The translations under genes were made by a program, and so were the position numbers. From assembly GCF_010550695.1 (NCBI RefSeq), contig NZ_JAAGOB010000008.1, positions 1 through 64,000 on the forward strand: DNA of 64,000 nt, read 5' to 3'. Source of the stretch: Phytoactinopolyspora alkaliphila (GTDB lineage: Bacteria > Actinomycetota > Actinomycetes > Jiangellales > Jiangellaceae). Numbering within the stretch: position 1 is the stretch's first letter; each line of letters begins with the position of its first letter. Below the pieces are notes generated by a model, which saw only the letters and a program-made list of their open reading frames with translations, did not search any database and was not told where the DNA came from. This document shows positions 17,270-25,687 of the stretch, in pieces.

Positions 17270-17695
17270 TCAGGCGGGTGGGTTCTCGCTGAGCCATACC
17301 TTGGCACGACGAGCGGATGCCCGGCACAACCACGCGTCCTGCACCACTTCCCTCAGCTCCGCCAGGGAGAGTTCGCCGACACGGCCTCCCCGGACGAGCA
17401 CCGAGGAATGGCCGTCGAAATGCGCGGTGGTGAAGAACGGCGACGCGTCGTCCTGGACCAGGGCCTGCTTGTCCGCCTCGGATGCCACCCACAAGACGAT
17501 CACATCACGGTAGCGTTCACCCGTCTCGGGATCGACCGCGTCCGGCCGTGGGTTCCGGAAGAAGACGAACGACTTTCCACCCACCTGGTAGACGGGATTC
17601 TCGCCATCCCCGTACTCAACGGTGACGTGCGGCATGGCCAGCGCCAGCTCGTGCACGTCCTCGACCCGAGCGGGCCGACTCCCAGCATCGGACAC
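17270..17695 (-). CDS. MmcQ/YjbR-family protein
   Basis: A 141-residue protein from a GTG at 17695, starting VSDAGSRPARVEDVHELALAM in translation (first residue Met). The family's CyaY-like alpha/beta fold is seen in its VEDVHELALAMPHV opening, EYGDGENPVYQVGGKSFVFF strand region, DVIVLWVASEADKQALVQ helix and the terminal LREVVQDAWLCRASARRAK block. YjbR-like proteins bind DNA in some reports but their physiological role is unclear. Its ribosome site is weak (GAGG close to the start). It forms no operon. Confidence 0.8.
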   Translation of the reverse strand: MSDAGSRPARVEDVHELALAMPHVTVEYGDGENPVYQVGGKSFVFFRNPRPDAVDPETGERYRDVIVLWVASEADKQALVQDDASPFFTTAHFDGHSSVLVRGGRVGELSLAELREVVQDAWLCRASARRAKVWLSENPPA

Positions 17696-17765
17696 AGCCT
17701 CAACCTACGCCACATCGCCGCGCCCGGGTCAAGGCTCCGGGACGCCGGCCGGCGCGACGATACTT

Positions 17766-18929
17766 TCAGCGGGTGCGCAGGCGGTCGAGCAGGTCCGGGG
17801 CCAGGGACCCGTAACCGGTCGACGCCCACGGCTCGACACCGGAATCCATGTAGTGAACGACGGTGCTGCCGTGCGGCAGATCGAGGATGTCGGGTTCTCG
17901 ACTCTTGCGGACATCACGCCGGCAAGCGGCGCAACAAGGAACCTCACGCGTGCCGGCCGGCGTCGTCCAGACGGCAGTCGTCGTCGCCGTTCCGTGCAGC
18001 GGGTTGAAGAAGCACGCCGCCGACGGTTTCCATGGCTTGCCGGCGACCGCAAGGCTCAGGGCGTCCTCGCCACGCCTGGTGAGAACCAGCGCACCGATCG
18101 AGTCGGCCGCATCGGTGGAACGGTCCAGGACGGCCGTGCCGGCCTGATAGTGGTCGAGCGCCGCGCGCCATGCCTCGCCGTTCGCACGCTTCCCGATCTG
18201 CAGGGTCCTGATCCGCTCCCCCAGCGCGGCGCTCTCCGTCTCGGCGCGTCGTCGCCAGTCGTTGGTCTGCGCCGACGAAATCCGCTGCAGCGCCCGGTCC
18301 TTGACCTGCACCTCGCGTCGGTGCGCGCCGCGTGCCCGCAACTTGGGCAACACGGCGGCGAGAAGCACCGCGACTACCAGGACGACACCGCCGCCGATCA
18401 CCGCCGGCGGCTCCAGTCCGAAGATGCCGCCGGATCCGTCCCCGGCCGGCTCGACCTCGGAGGCCTCGGCGTTCCGCTCGGCAATGTGCTCTTCGTACAC
18501 CTCGCGCGCGGTGCCACCGGTGAACAGCTCCACGGCTTCGGACAGCTGCAGCCCCAGATCACTCGGGTAGAGATCGCGCGCCACATAGGTTGCCAGCGCG
18601 TCGTCGTTGCCGGTTCCGACCCCGTAGCGGGTGACCTCCAGGTTCCACGTTTCGGCTGCACCGACCCTGGAGACGAAGTAGACGCCGTCCTGGGGCAGCT
18701 CACGGTGTACCAGGGAAACCAGCTGGTTCGCGGAGACCTCGCTGTTGTAGGTCAACGGCACCGCGAGGACGAATACGGACGGATCCGCGCCGGCGATCGC
18801 GACGTTGATCGCTTCCAGGTTCTCGTCACTGATCGCGTCGGCGACCGCAGGATCGATGTGCACGGGTCCATCCGCCAGATCGGCGGCGATCGCCTGCGGA
18901 TCCGGCTGATAGGCCTCGTCGTCGCTCAT
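17766..18929 (-). CDS. Membrane protein with external paralogous domain and cytoplasmic Cys-pair domain (third gene of a paralogous trio)
   Basis: A 387-residue protein from an ATG at 18929, overlapping the upstream gene by 4 bases. Residues 11-95 are a domain shared with the other two members (HIDPAVAD near 24, LPQDGVYFVSRVG near 78). A single membrane helix at about 175-195 is followed by basic KLRARGAHRREVQVKDR, so the C-terminal half is predicted cytoplasmic and the N-terminus outside, although no signal peptide is present. The C-terminal domain carries CFFNPLHG (306-313), the VPCCAACRR pair (330-338, CxxC) and a WASTGYGSLAPDLLDRL end that closely match the first trio member. The CxxC suggests zinc or redox chemistry. 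No known family recognised. Confidence 0.65.
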   Translation of the reverse strand: MSDDEAYQPDPQAIAADLADGPVHIDPAVADAISDENLEAINVAIAGADPSVFVLAVPLTYNSEVSANQLVSLVHRELPQDGVYFVSRVGAAETWNLEVTRYGVGTGNDDALATYVARDLYPSDLGLQLSEAVELFTGGTAREVYEEHIAERNAEASEVEPAGDGSGGIFGLEPPAVIGGGVVLVVAVLLAAVLPKLRARGAHRREVQVKDRALQRISSAQTNDWRRRAETESAALGERIRTLQIGKRANGEAWRAALDHYQAGTAVLDRSTDAADSIGALVLTRRGEDALSLAVAGKPWKPSAACFFNPLHGTATTTAVWTTPAGTREVPCCAACRRDVRKSREPDILDLPHGSTVVHYMDSGVEPWASTGYGSLAPDLLDRLRTR

Positions 18930-19579
18930 CTCTTTCTCCCACCTCCCCTGACGCCCAGCCATCCGAGCGCCATCACCAGCGCCAGGCCCATGCCGGCCAG
19001 CACACCGAGAAGCGACGCCGCCGCGATCGTGCCGCCGGTGCCGCCCCAATAGTCGCTGCCGGACGTATCCGCCTCCCGGTACTCCCGCCCGTCGTTATCC
19101 GAGATCACGGACAGCAACGTCTCGGCAGGGCTGGCGGCCGGTTCGTCACCGTCACCGTCGAGGCGGGACGGGATCGACAGATAGTCGCCTTCGATCCCGA
19201 CTTCACGGCTGTCGATCTCGTTCGCGTCCAGCCGCAGGTACAGGCCAGGACGACCCAGCTCAGCCCCGATCTGTGCCAGCGCCTCGCCCTCCAGGTAGTA
19301 GCCCGCCTGGGCACTCGGCCGCCACACCACGACGTAGACGCCCGGGTCCGAGGCCGCTGCGGCGGCGTCGACCTGAGCGCGTTCCTCCGCCGTGAGCAGC
19401 TCGTCGACCGCTGGCTCGATGTAGACATGCGAATCCCGCAAACCCTCCACCGCTGCCTGCACGCGATCCCCCACCGGGATCGGGTCCGGAACCCCCGGCG
19501 TGGTGAGCGCCCACGCGCCGGCCCCGCCGGCCACGGCGGCCGCCACGGTGACCAGCATCCCGGTTCGCCACGTACTCAT
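18926..19579 (-). CDS. Membrane-anchored protein with external domain (middle gene of the trio)
   Basis: A 217-residue protein from an ATG at 19579, overlapping both neighbours by four bases. A hydrophobic N-terminus (residues 7-25, MSTWRTGMLVTVAAAVAGGAG as far as shown) is a signal anchor. The external domain (about 30-130) has VYIEPAVDELLTAEERAQV, VYVVVWRPSAQAGYYLEG and LGRPGLYLRLDANE, equivalent to blocks in the other two members. A second helix at about 182-208 precedes a basic RGGGRKR tail. It lacks the C-terminal cysteine domain of its neighbours. The order suggests a membrane complex of three related subunits. Confidence 0.65.
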   Translation of the reverse strand: MSTWRTGMLVTVAAAVAGGAGAWALTTPGVPDPIPVGDRVQAAVEGLRDSHVYIEPAVDELLTAEERAQVDAAAAASDPGVYVVVWRPSAQAGYYLEGEALAQIGAELGRPGLYLRLDANEIDSREVGIEGDYLSIPSRLDGDGDEPAASPAETLLSVISDNDGREYREADTSGSDYWGGTGGTIAAASLLGVLAGMGLALVMALGWLGVRGGGRKR

Positions 19580-20928
19580 CGGCGGTTCTCCAGGACGTGC
19601 CGCGCCAGATTGTCGACGAGCGCGCCATAACCGGTCCGGGCCCACACCGTGTTGGTCTCCACGTAGGGCCGCCTCCGCCACCGGGTCCTGACTACCATGA
19701 ACGACCCCTGCTCGCGCCGGCACTGGGGGCACACCGGCGCGTCGATGGTGGATCCGGCGATGCGCACCGTCTCGCGAGCCTCTGGGTGCATCGGGTTGAT
19801 GAAGCACGGCCGAAACCGCGGGACGTTGGCCTTGCCGATCCGGCGCAGTTCACGCTCGGCTTGAAGGGACAGCACATAGGCGCCCACCGCATCGAGTTCG
19901 TCGCGGGTCTCCAGCACCCGCTCAGCAGCGTCCAGCGCCTCCTCCGCAGCGCTCGCCGGCGGCAGTGCCAGCTCGCGGGCGTTGAGGTTCTCGAACCGGC
20001 GCCGGGCGCGTTCCCAACGGTTCCGGGCGACGTCCGCGATGTCCGCCGGGATATCGGCGTCGGCCTCCGGCCGCCGGGACGTCGTCTTCCCAGCGCCACC
20101 TCGCCCCGTGCCCCGGCCCGCGTGGGTCCTGCTGCCGTCTCGCCCTCCCGAGCCGCCCTGGCGCCGGGTGGTTCGCGACGTCACCGCATGCACGACACCG
20201 GTCATGATCGATCCGGCGACGAGGATCGCGATCCCCGTGCCCAAGGTCGCGACCCAGCGCCCGGCCAGCGCATCGGCCCGTTCATAGTGCTCCGTCGGGA
20301 TGAACGCCCACGGCTGTTCCGCGTACTCGTCGACGACCTCCACCGGCAGTGGCTCACCGGGCTCGGCGGCGGCACGGACGGTCAGCACGGCTTCGAGAAG
20401 GGTCGATGCCCGCGGGTACTCTCCAGGACCATTGGCGACGACGTACTGCAGGGCCTCCGCCGTAACTCGCTGATCGACATTTGCCGTTGGACCCCACGCG
20501 CCGACATAACGCGGACCGTCGATGAAGTCGACGAAATACAGCCCATCACCGAGTTCGGACCGCAGCAGCGCCGCCGCCTGCTCGCTCACGCCGTCCGTGG
20601 CCGCCAGATCCTCAGGGGTGTCGGCTAGAACCACATACACCGGCCCATCGACGTCCGCCGCGAGATCCACGAGGAGATCATGTGCCGCACGTGTATCGCC
20701 CATACCCATGGCTGGCTGGATCAGAACCGGGTCGGCGCGAAGGTGCTCGACGATGTCGTCGATGGTCCGGGGGAACGCCTCCTGGGCCGCGGCCGTCGGC
20801 GCGACGAGGGCGAGCAGCGCCGATCCGGCGAACGTCACGAAGAGCGCCGTCAGGACGCGTACGCTCAGGCGGCAGCCGTCAGCGACCCGGCGCCGCGACT
20901 CGGTCCGGACCGCGATCGCCACTGGCAC
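19576..20928 (-). CDS. Membrane protein with signal peptide, external domain and C-terminal CxxC domain (first gene of the trio)
   Basis: A 450-residue protein. A signal peptide at about residues 22-48 ends in PTAAAQEA. The external domain (about 52-210) carries IDDIVEHLRADPVLIQPAMG and the LLRSELGDGLYFVDF block. A membrane helix spans about 228-252, then a glycine/arginine-rich cytoplasmic stretch (255-288), a long charged helix (about 296-365) and a cysteine domain with PCFINPMHP (374-382), APVCPQC (397-403) and WARTGYGALVDNLARHVL. The latter three match the C-terminus of the third trio gene. No function known; the sequence suggests signal reception outside and a metal-binding or protein-interaction module inside. 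Confidence 0.65.
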   Translation of the reverse strand: MPVAIAVRTESRRRVADGCRLSVRVLTALFVTFAGSALLALVAPTAAAQEAFPRTIDDIVEHLRADPVLIQPAMGMGDTRAAHDLLVDLAADVDGPVYVVLADTPEDLAATDGVSEQAAALLRSELGDGLYFVDFIDGPRYVGAWGPTANVDQRVTAEALQYVVANGPGEYPRASTLLEAVLTVRAAAEPGEPLPVEVVDEYAEQPWAFIPTEHYERADALAGRWVATLGTGIAILVAGSIMTGVVHAVTSRTTRRQGGSGGRDGSRTHAGRGTGRGGAGKTTSRRPEADADIPADIADVARNRWERARRRFENLNARELALPPASAAEEALDAAERVLETRDELDAVGAYVLSLQAERELRRIGKANVPRFRPCFINPMHPEARETVRIAGSTIDAPVCPQCRREQGSFMVVRTRWRRRPYVETNTVWARTGYGALVDNLARHVLENRR

Positions 20929-20977
20929 TGCGACATCATAACCAGGCTCCGTTGTGACTCCGCCGCCCCACGTGCCG

Positions 20978-21114
20978 CTTTGCCACCTGATCGTCGATGT
21001 GTCGCCTGATCGTTTTCCGGGTCAAGATCAGATGCGCATCCTGCGCCTCAATGCGCGAGTTGCGCCATCTGATCACATCTCACGATATGGAACGGTGTGG
21101 ATCAGGTGGCAAAG
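20978..21114. repeat. Palindromic intergenic element, family IV
   Basis: A long inverted element between the trio's first gene (start 20928) and the phosphoesterase (end 21181). Arms CTTTGCCACCTGATC (20978-20992) and GATCAGGTGGCAAAG (21100-21114) are perfect complements. Within, variants CGCCTGATCG, GATCAGATGCGC, GCGCCATCTGATC and, just outside, GTCATCTGATCAG recur, so the core CCWCCTGATC-like motif appears at least five times in both orientations. It is not obviously a terminator. Confidence 0.6.
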
Positions 21115-21180
21115 TGCCGGGCACGACGCCACATGTGTCATCTGATCAGCCCGCGGCTCTGATCACCGTGTACCCAACCA

Positions 21181-21696
21181 TCACGTCGAACGCGGCGGCA
21201 ACCGGTGCAGGACCACGTCCTCGAGTCGTCCGTCCACGGCGACCGCCGTCAGATAGGTGCAATGCGGCTGCCGCCGCCGGTCTGTGGGTGAGCCCGGGTT
21301 CAGCAGCCGCAAACCGGTGGGAGCGATGGTGTCCCAGGGGATGTGGCTGTGCCCGAACACCAGCACGTCGTCGTCGGGAAACATCCGGGCGCAGCGGGCC
21401 TCCCGGCCCGTCGCCGCACCGGTCTCATGGATGACAGCCATCCGGATGCCGCCGACGATCGCGCGCGCGACCTCCGGGAGCCGGGCACGGAACTCAGGCC
21501 CGTCGTTGTTGCCGTACACGGCAATCAGCCGCCGGGCACGCGTCTCGATCTCGTCCAGCAGTGCGACGTCGACCCAGTCACCGGCGTGCACCACGACGTC
21601 GGCCGCCTCGACCGCCTCCCACACTTGAGCAGGCAGCTGGCGGGCGCGCTGCGGCACATGGGTGTCGGCGATGATCGCCAGGCGTTGCGCCTTCAT
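21181..21696 (-). CDS. YfcE/MJ0936-type metallophosphoesterase
   Basis: A 171-residue enzyme from an ATG at 21696. The calcineurin-like phosphoesterase metal motifs are all present in order: ADTHVP near residue 9, VHAGDWVD near 36, GNNDGPEF near 62, AVIHETG near 89, GHSHIPWD near 116 and LNPGSPTDRRRQPH near 132, the short-form layout of YfcE. These residues coordinate the dinuclear metal centre. Natural substrate (phosphodiester) is not determined. Monocistronic, minus strand, with the family IV element downstream. Confidence 0.9.
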   Translation of the reverse strand: MKAQRLAIIADTHVPQRARQLPAQVWEAVEAADVVVHAGDWVDVALLDEIETRARRLIAVYGNNDGPEFRARLPEVARAIVGGIRMAVIHETGAATGREARCARMFPDDDVLVFGHSHIPWDTIAPTGLRLLNPGSPTDRRRQPHCTYLTAVAVDGRLEDVVLHRLPPRST

Positions 21697-21737
21697 CCTG
21701 TGACCATATGCCGCGGCGCTGCCGGCCAGGAAGCTGC

Positions 21738-22193
21738 TCAGGTCTGGGGTGCCGCCTGGCTCGGGCGGGACGGCGCATCGCCGGAGGGCTCAAGATCCGG
21801 CAGCAACTCGATGAGTATGCGCTCGGTCTCGCGGCAGGCCTCCTCGCACACCCGGCAATGGTCATGGGCGTCCCGATGCTCCCCGCACGAGTCGGCGCAC
21901 GTCTTCGTGACCTGTGCCGCGGCCTTCACCTGGGCATGAGAGACACGAGCGTCGTACGCGGTCTGCCGGGACAGCACGGCGGCCGTGGCCGCACAGATGT
22001 CCGCGCAGTCGAGGTTGTCCCGGATGCAGCGCGTCAGCATGGGCAGCGCTTCCGCACCTTCGGAAAGGCAGGCGTCGGCGCACGCGGTACACGCCTGAGC
22101 GCACGCGCCGAGAGCGTCGATGGCCCGGGCTAGCTTGCCGCGATCCAGGTTCATCTCCGCTGGGTAGGTATCGAGCATCTGCTGCGTGTAGGT
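21738..22193 (-). CDS. Four-helix bundle copper-binding protein (Csp/DUF326 family)
   Basis: A 151-residue cysteine-rich helical protein. The GTG at 22193 has AGGGGG seven bases upstream; an upstream ATG at 22211 is an alternative. Cysteine-containing helices include CAQACTACADAC (near residue 36-47), CIRDNLDCADIC, and a CADSCGEHRDAHDHCRVCEEAC stretch, here as landmarks. In the family, cysteines line the core of a four-helix bundle and store multiple Cu(I) ions. No signal peptide, so a cytosolic Csp3-type store is likely. It is monocistronic; a copper-responsive regulator is not visible nearby. Confidence 0.88.
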   Translation of the reverse strand, partial: TYTQQMLDTYPAEMNLDRGKLARAIDALGACAQACTACADACLSEGAEALPMLTRCIRDNLDCADICAATAAVLSRQTAYDARVSHAQVKAAAQVTKTCADSCGEHRDAHDHCRVCEEACRETERILIELLPDLEPSGDAPSRPSQAAPQT

Positions 22194-22395
22194 CACGGCA
22201 ACCCCCTTCATAGAAGGCGATACGCCCGCGCCCTTACCCAGGTACCGACCGGCCACGCGGGCATATTCGGCTTGACCCGGTGCGCACTCCAGTTCGTAGC
22301 TTCATGCCCACGACCACTCGGCACAGCGGTGGAAGACTTCGCGTGCCCAGGGCCACAGAACCTTCCATCGCTAACACAATCATCCACCGTTGCTG

Positions 22396-23496
22396 TCACG
22401 GCGCTGAGCTCTCCAGCTCGTCGAGAATCCGGCACAACGCATCCCACGACCACGACGTGTCGGCCGTCTCCTCCGCCGCGTTCCGGAGCAGAGCCACGAA
22501 CTCGGCGATGTCGGTCAGCACCCAGGCAAGCTGGTACCGGGCGAGCAGCTCGGCCTGCAACGGCCGGCCGGTCCTGACGGCGTAGCGACGCGAGGCCTGC
22601 CCACCTGTGCGGGCGTCAGCCAGCCAGAGGTCACGCTCCGGAGGAGCGAGCAGCGCCGTGTCCCAGTCGATCAGCGCCAGGCCACTAGAGGTGCGAATGA
22701 GGTTCCCCGGGTGGGGTTCACCGTGCGTGAGGACCATCCGGTGGGACTGTTGACCACTTGCCGCAACCAGCTCGTCGTGCCGCTGGAGGGCGCGGTGGAT
22801 ATCGCCGGCGTGCCGGGCAAGCAGCCGGCGCAGCGGTCCGCCGTAGGGCCCGCGCCACGGTCCGTCGCTACCCGGCTCGCCGTCGCTACCCGGCTCGCCG
22901 TTGCCAGCCTCATCGAGCGCCGCGTCGTCGAGTGCCGCGTCGTCGAGCGCCACCTCGAGCCGATCTCGATCCGGCAGGTCGAACGATTCCGTGCTGATGC
23001 GCGTGCCGGCTCCAGGAGGTACCGGCACCGCGTGCAGGGAATACAGCATGTCGGTCAGCTCGATGCCGTCGGCCGGGCTGAGCTCGTCGTGGAAATCACC
23101 GGAACCACCGGCGACGAACGGGTACAGCGCGAGCGCATAGCCGCCGGTAAGCCTCCGCACAAGTTCGCCGTCCGACGTGCGCAATGGTGCCACGACAAAT
23201 CCGCGCCCGGCGTCGCGCGCCGTCACGGCCAGACGGAGTGCTGCACTGAGGCGAGCGAACGCAGCGTCAGCTCCGGCGTCAGCACCGGCCTCCACGTCGA
23301 CGCCGACGCCGGCCTCGTTGCCCGGGAGCGCATCGACCGAGGCGAACCACCGGTTCCCGTCCACGTCTGCCAGAACCCAATGGTGGCTGCCATATCCCAC
23401 GCTCACGTACGACGCCATGACCGCCGGGATCTTCCACCCTGCGCAGGCTGCCGCAGCGACGTCATGGTCACTGAGCTCAGGCGGACGGCTCTGCAC
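22396..23496 (-). CDS. Aminoglycoside/choline-type phosphotransferase-like protein with internal repeats
   Basis: A kinase-fold protein of about 366 residues from a GTG at 23496; an ATG at 23532 would add 12 arginine-rich residues. Key motifs are HGEPHPGN (catalytic loop region) and LIDWDTALLAPPERDLW (metal-binding DxD-type block), as in the APH family. A FVVAPLRTSDG nucleotide-region strand lies upstream. Two small tandem duplications make low-complexity stretches: DDAALDDAALDEAGN and GEPGSDGEPGSD, so the linker before the catalytic lobe is expanded. The acceptor could be a small molecule; resistance is possible but not supported. Monocistronic. Confidence 0.8.
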   Translation of the reverse strand: MQSRPPELSDHDVAAAACAGWKIPAVMASYVSVGYGSHHWVLADVDGNRWFASVDALPGNEAGVGVDVEAGADAGADAAFARLSAALRLAVTARDAGRGFVVAPLRTSDGELVRRLTGGYALALYPFVAGGSGDFHDELSPADGIELTDMLYSLHAVPVPPGAGTRISTESFDLPDRDRLEVALDDAALDDAALDEAGNGEPGSDGEPGSDGPWRGPYGGPLRRLLARHAGDIHRALQRHDELVAASGQQSHRMVLTHGEPHPGNLIRTSSGLALIDWDTALLAPPERDLWLADARTGGQASRRYAVRTGRPLQAELLARYQLAWVLTDIAEFVALLRNAAEETADTSWSWDALCRILDELESSAP

Positions 23497-23612
23497 ATCC
23501 GCGACCCTACGAAGACGTCCCGTCCGGCGCATCCCGATTTCCCGGCCTCATCGACCGACCTGCATGTTGGCCAATCCGACTCTGATCGACGCGGAGCACT
23601 ATGCTCGGCGGT

Positions 23613-23954
23613 ATGAGCCGGATCTTCACCACGAGCTTCGCGTCGGTGTATCCGCACTACGTGACCAAGGTGGAAAAGAAGGGACGCACGAAGGCCGAGC
23701 TGGATCAGGTGATCGAGTGGCTGACCGGTTTCGACGAGTCGGCGTTGGCAGCGCATCTGGCCGCGGGCACCACCTTTGAGGACTTCTTCGCCGACGCACG
23801 ACTCAATCCGCACGCCTCGTCGATCACTGGCGTGGTGTGCGGAGTGCGCGTCGAAGACATCGATGATCCGTTGATGCAGAAGATTCGCTACCTGGACAAG
23901 CTGGTCGACGAACTGGCCCGGGGCAAGGCAATGGTCAAAATCTTGCGGGCGTGA
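23613..23954 (+). CDS. DUF2200 protein
   Basis: A 113-residue protein from the ATG at 23613, starting [30 protein letters not shown] in pieces. The family signature is an opening [19 protein letters not shown] block, VIEWLTGF near residue 43, the [27 protein letters not shown] region, and a C-terminal [15 protein letters not shown]. It is a small alpha-helical protein of unknown function, found in many bacteria. The start has no clear ribosome site; an ATG 12 bases upstream is possible. Confidence 0.85.
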   Translation: MSRIFTTSFASVYPHYVTKVEKKGRTKAELDQVIEWLTGFDESALAAHLAAGTTFEDFFADARLNPHASSITGVVCGVRVEDIDDPLMQKIRYLDKLVDELARGKAMVKILRA

Positions 23955-24176
23955 CATGTCAGCGGCAGCGCGAAGCCAGACACTGTGATGTGCTTGTCGC
24001 CGTTCCGAAACAGACGCAGCGCGAACTGAACACGGGCACCGCCAATGGCGTGGATCAGAGGCACAACACGGAGCACGGCCGCCCGCTGCGTCGTCCAATC
24101 GTCGTGTCTAGCGCGGATTGACGAAACCGCTGAGTGGGTACGTGCGCGAGCAGAACGTCCGGAGCCGGAGGTGCCC

Positions 24177-24683
24177 ATGGAAGTCCCGATCACGATACGC
24201 GTGGACGGTGCGGAGCGGTCGATGACCATCGATACCCGCACCACCCTGCTCGACGCGATGCGCGACCGGCTGTCCATCATGTCCCCGAAGAAGGGCTGTG
24301 ACCACGGTCAGTGTGGTTCCTGCACCGTGCTGCTCGACGGCCGGCGGGTGGTCAGCTGCCTGGCACTCGCCGTGGCACACGACGGCGCGGAGATCACCAC
24401 CGCGGCGGGCCTGGCCGACGGCGCGGAGCTGCACCCCGTACAGCAGGCGTTCGTCGACCGGGACGGCTTCCAGTGCGGCTACTGCACGCCCGGGCAGATC
24501 TGCTCTGCCGTCGGCATGCTCGAGGAGGCCAAGGCCGGCCACCCCAGTCACGTCACCGACGACCTCACCGGCCCGATCGATCTGGACGACGCGGAACTTC
24601 GCGAGCGGATGAGCGGCAACCTGTGCCGGTGCGGGGCCTACGTCAACATCGTGGCCGCGCTGCGGGAGGGGACGGCGTCGTGA
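24177..24683 (+). CDS. paoA: Aldehyde/xanthine oxidoreductase iron-sulfur subunit
   Basis: A 168-residue [2Fe-2S] protein from an ATG at 24177 with GGAGG six bases upstream. The N-terminal plant-ferredoxin-type cluster has GCDHGQCGSCTVLLDG, and the C-terminal alpha-helical cluster has FQCGYCTPGQ and GNLCRCGAY, giving all eight cysteines for two clusters. In the XDH/aldehyde oxidase family these pass electrons from the molybdenum site to FAD. Unlike PaoA there is no Tat signal, so the enzyme is cytoplasmic. It starts a three-gene operon with 4-base overlaps (A-B-C). Symbol is by analogy. Confidence 0.88.
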   Translation: MEVPITIRVDGAERSMTIDTRTTLLDAMRDRLSIMSPKKGCDHGQCGSCTVLLDGRRVVSCLALAVAHDGAEITTAAGLADGAELHPVQQAFVDRDGFQCGYCTPGQICSAVGMLEEAKAGHPSHVTDDLTGPIDLDDAELRERMSGNLCRCGAYVNIVAALREGTAS

Positions 24684-25687
24684 TTCCGTTCGATTACCGC
24701 CGCGCTCAGGATCCCGCTGACGCCGTCACGGCGGTCGCCGAACGGCCTGGCGCGGCGTTCCTGGCCGGAGGCACCAACCTGGTCGATCACCTCAAGCTCG
24801 GCGTCACCGCGCCCGACCTCCTGGTGGACGTCTCGCGCCTCCCGCTCGACGGGGTGGAGAGCCTTCCCGGCGGAGGACTGCGGATTGGCGCCGCCGTACG
24901 CAACAGCGACCTGGCCGCACATCCCGTCGTCCGCGAGCGCTATCCGATGCTCTCCCGGGCGCTGCTGTCCGGCGCCTCGGGTCAGCTGCGCAACGCCGCC
25001 ACGACGGCTGGCAACCTCCTGCAGCGCACCCGGTGTGTGTACTTCCAGGACGTCACCACTCCCTGCAACAAGCGGGATCCGGGATCGGGCTGCTCGGCGA
25101 TCGGCGGCTATACCCGGTACCACGCCATCCTCGGCGCGTCGGAGCACTGTATCGCCGTGCACCCCTCCGACATGGCCGTGGCGATGCGCGCCCTCGACGC
25201 CGACGTGATCGTCCTCTCGCAGGATGGAGAACGACGAGTCCCACTGGCCGATCTTCACCGGCTTCCGGGCGACGCGCCGCACCGGGACACCGTCCTGGAC
25301 CACGCCGATCTGATCACCGCCGTGGAACTGCCCGCGCTGCCCATGGCGCGCCGGTCCACGTATCGCAAGGTCCGCGACCGCGCGTCGTACGCCTTCGCGC
25401 TCGTCTCGGTCGCGGCGGCACTTGAGCTCGACGACGGCATGGTCGGGGACGTCCGGCTGGCGCTCGGCGGCGTCGCGCACAAGCCCTGGAGGGCGAGCAC
25501 CGCGGAAGAACATCTCCGGGGCGCGCCCGCCACGGTCGAGACGTTCCGCCGTGCGGCCGACGCCGAACTGGCCGCCGCCCAGCCGCAGCCGGGCAACGAG
25601 TTCAAGGTGCGCATGGCGCGCAACACGATCGTCGCGGTGCTCCGGGAACTCGCCGGAGCCCACGGTATGGGTGGTGAGCATCGATGA
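24680..25687 (+). CDS. paoB: Aldehyde/xanthine oxidoreductase FAD-binding subunit
   Basis: A 335-residue protein from a GTG at 24680 overlapping the iron-sulfur subunit stop. It is a CO-dehydrogenase-type flavoprotein: FLAGGTNLVDHLKLG near residue 28 binds the FAD diphosphate, and NAATTAGNLLQRTRCVYFQDV (109-129 region) continues it. A cysteine-rich insert follows, CVYFQDVTTPCNKRDPGSGC in outline and then SAIGGYTRYHAILG, which corresponds to the loop that in E. coli PaoB holds an additional [4Fe-4S] cluster. The C-terminal half (about 215-325) is the CODH FAD C-terminal domain. Electrons would go to the acceptor via FAD. Confidence 0.88.
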   Translation: MIPFDYRRAQDPADAVTAVAERPGAAFLAGGTNLVDHLKLGVTAPDLLVDVSRLPLDGVESLPGGGLRIGAAVRNSDLAAHPVVRERYPMLSRALLSGASGQLRNAATTAGNLLQRTRCVYFQDVTTPCNKRDPGSGCSAIGGYTRYHAILGASEHCIAVHPSDMAVAMRALDADVIVLSQDGERRVPLADLHRLPGDAPHRDTVLDHADLITAVELPALPMARRSTYRKVRDRASYAFALVSVAAALELDDGMVGDVRLALGGVAHKPWRASTAEEHLRGAPATVETFRRAADAELAAAQPQPGNEFKVRMARNTIVAVLRELAGAHGMGGEHR

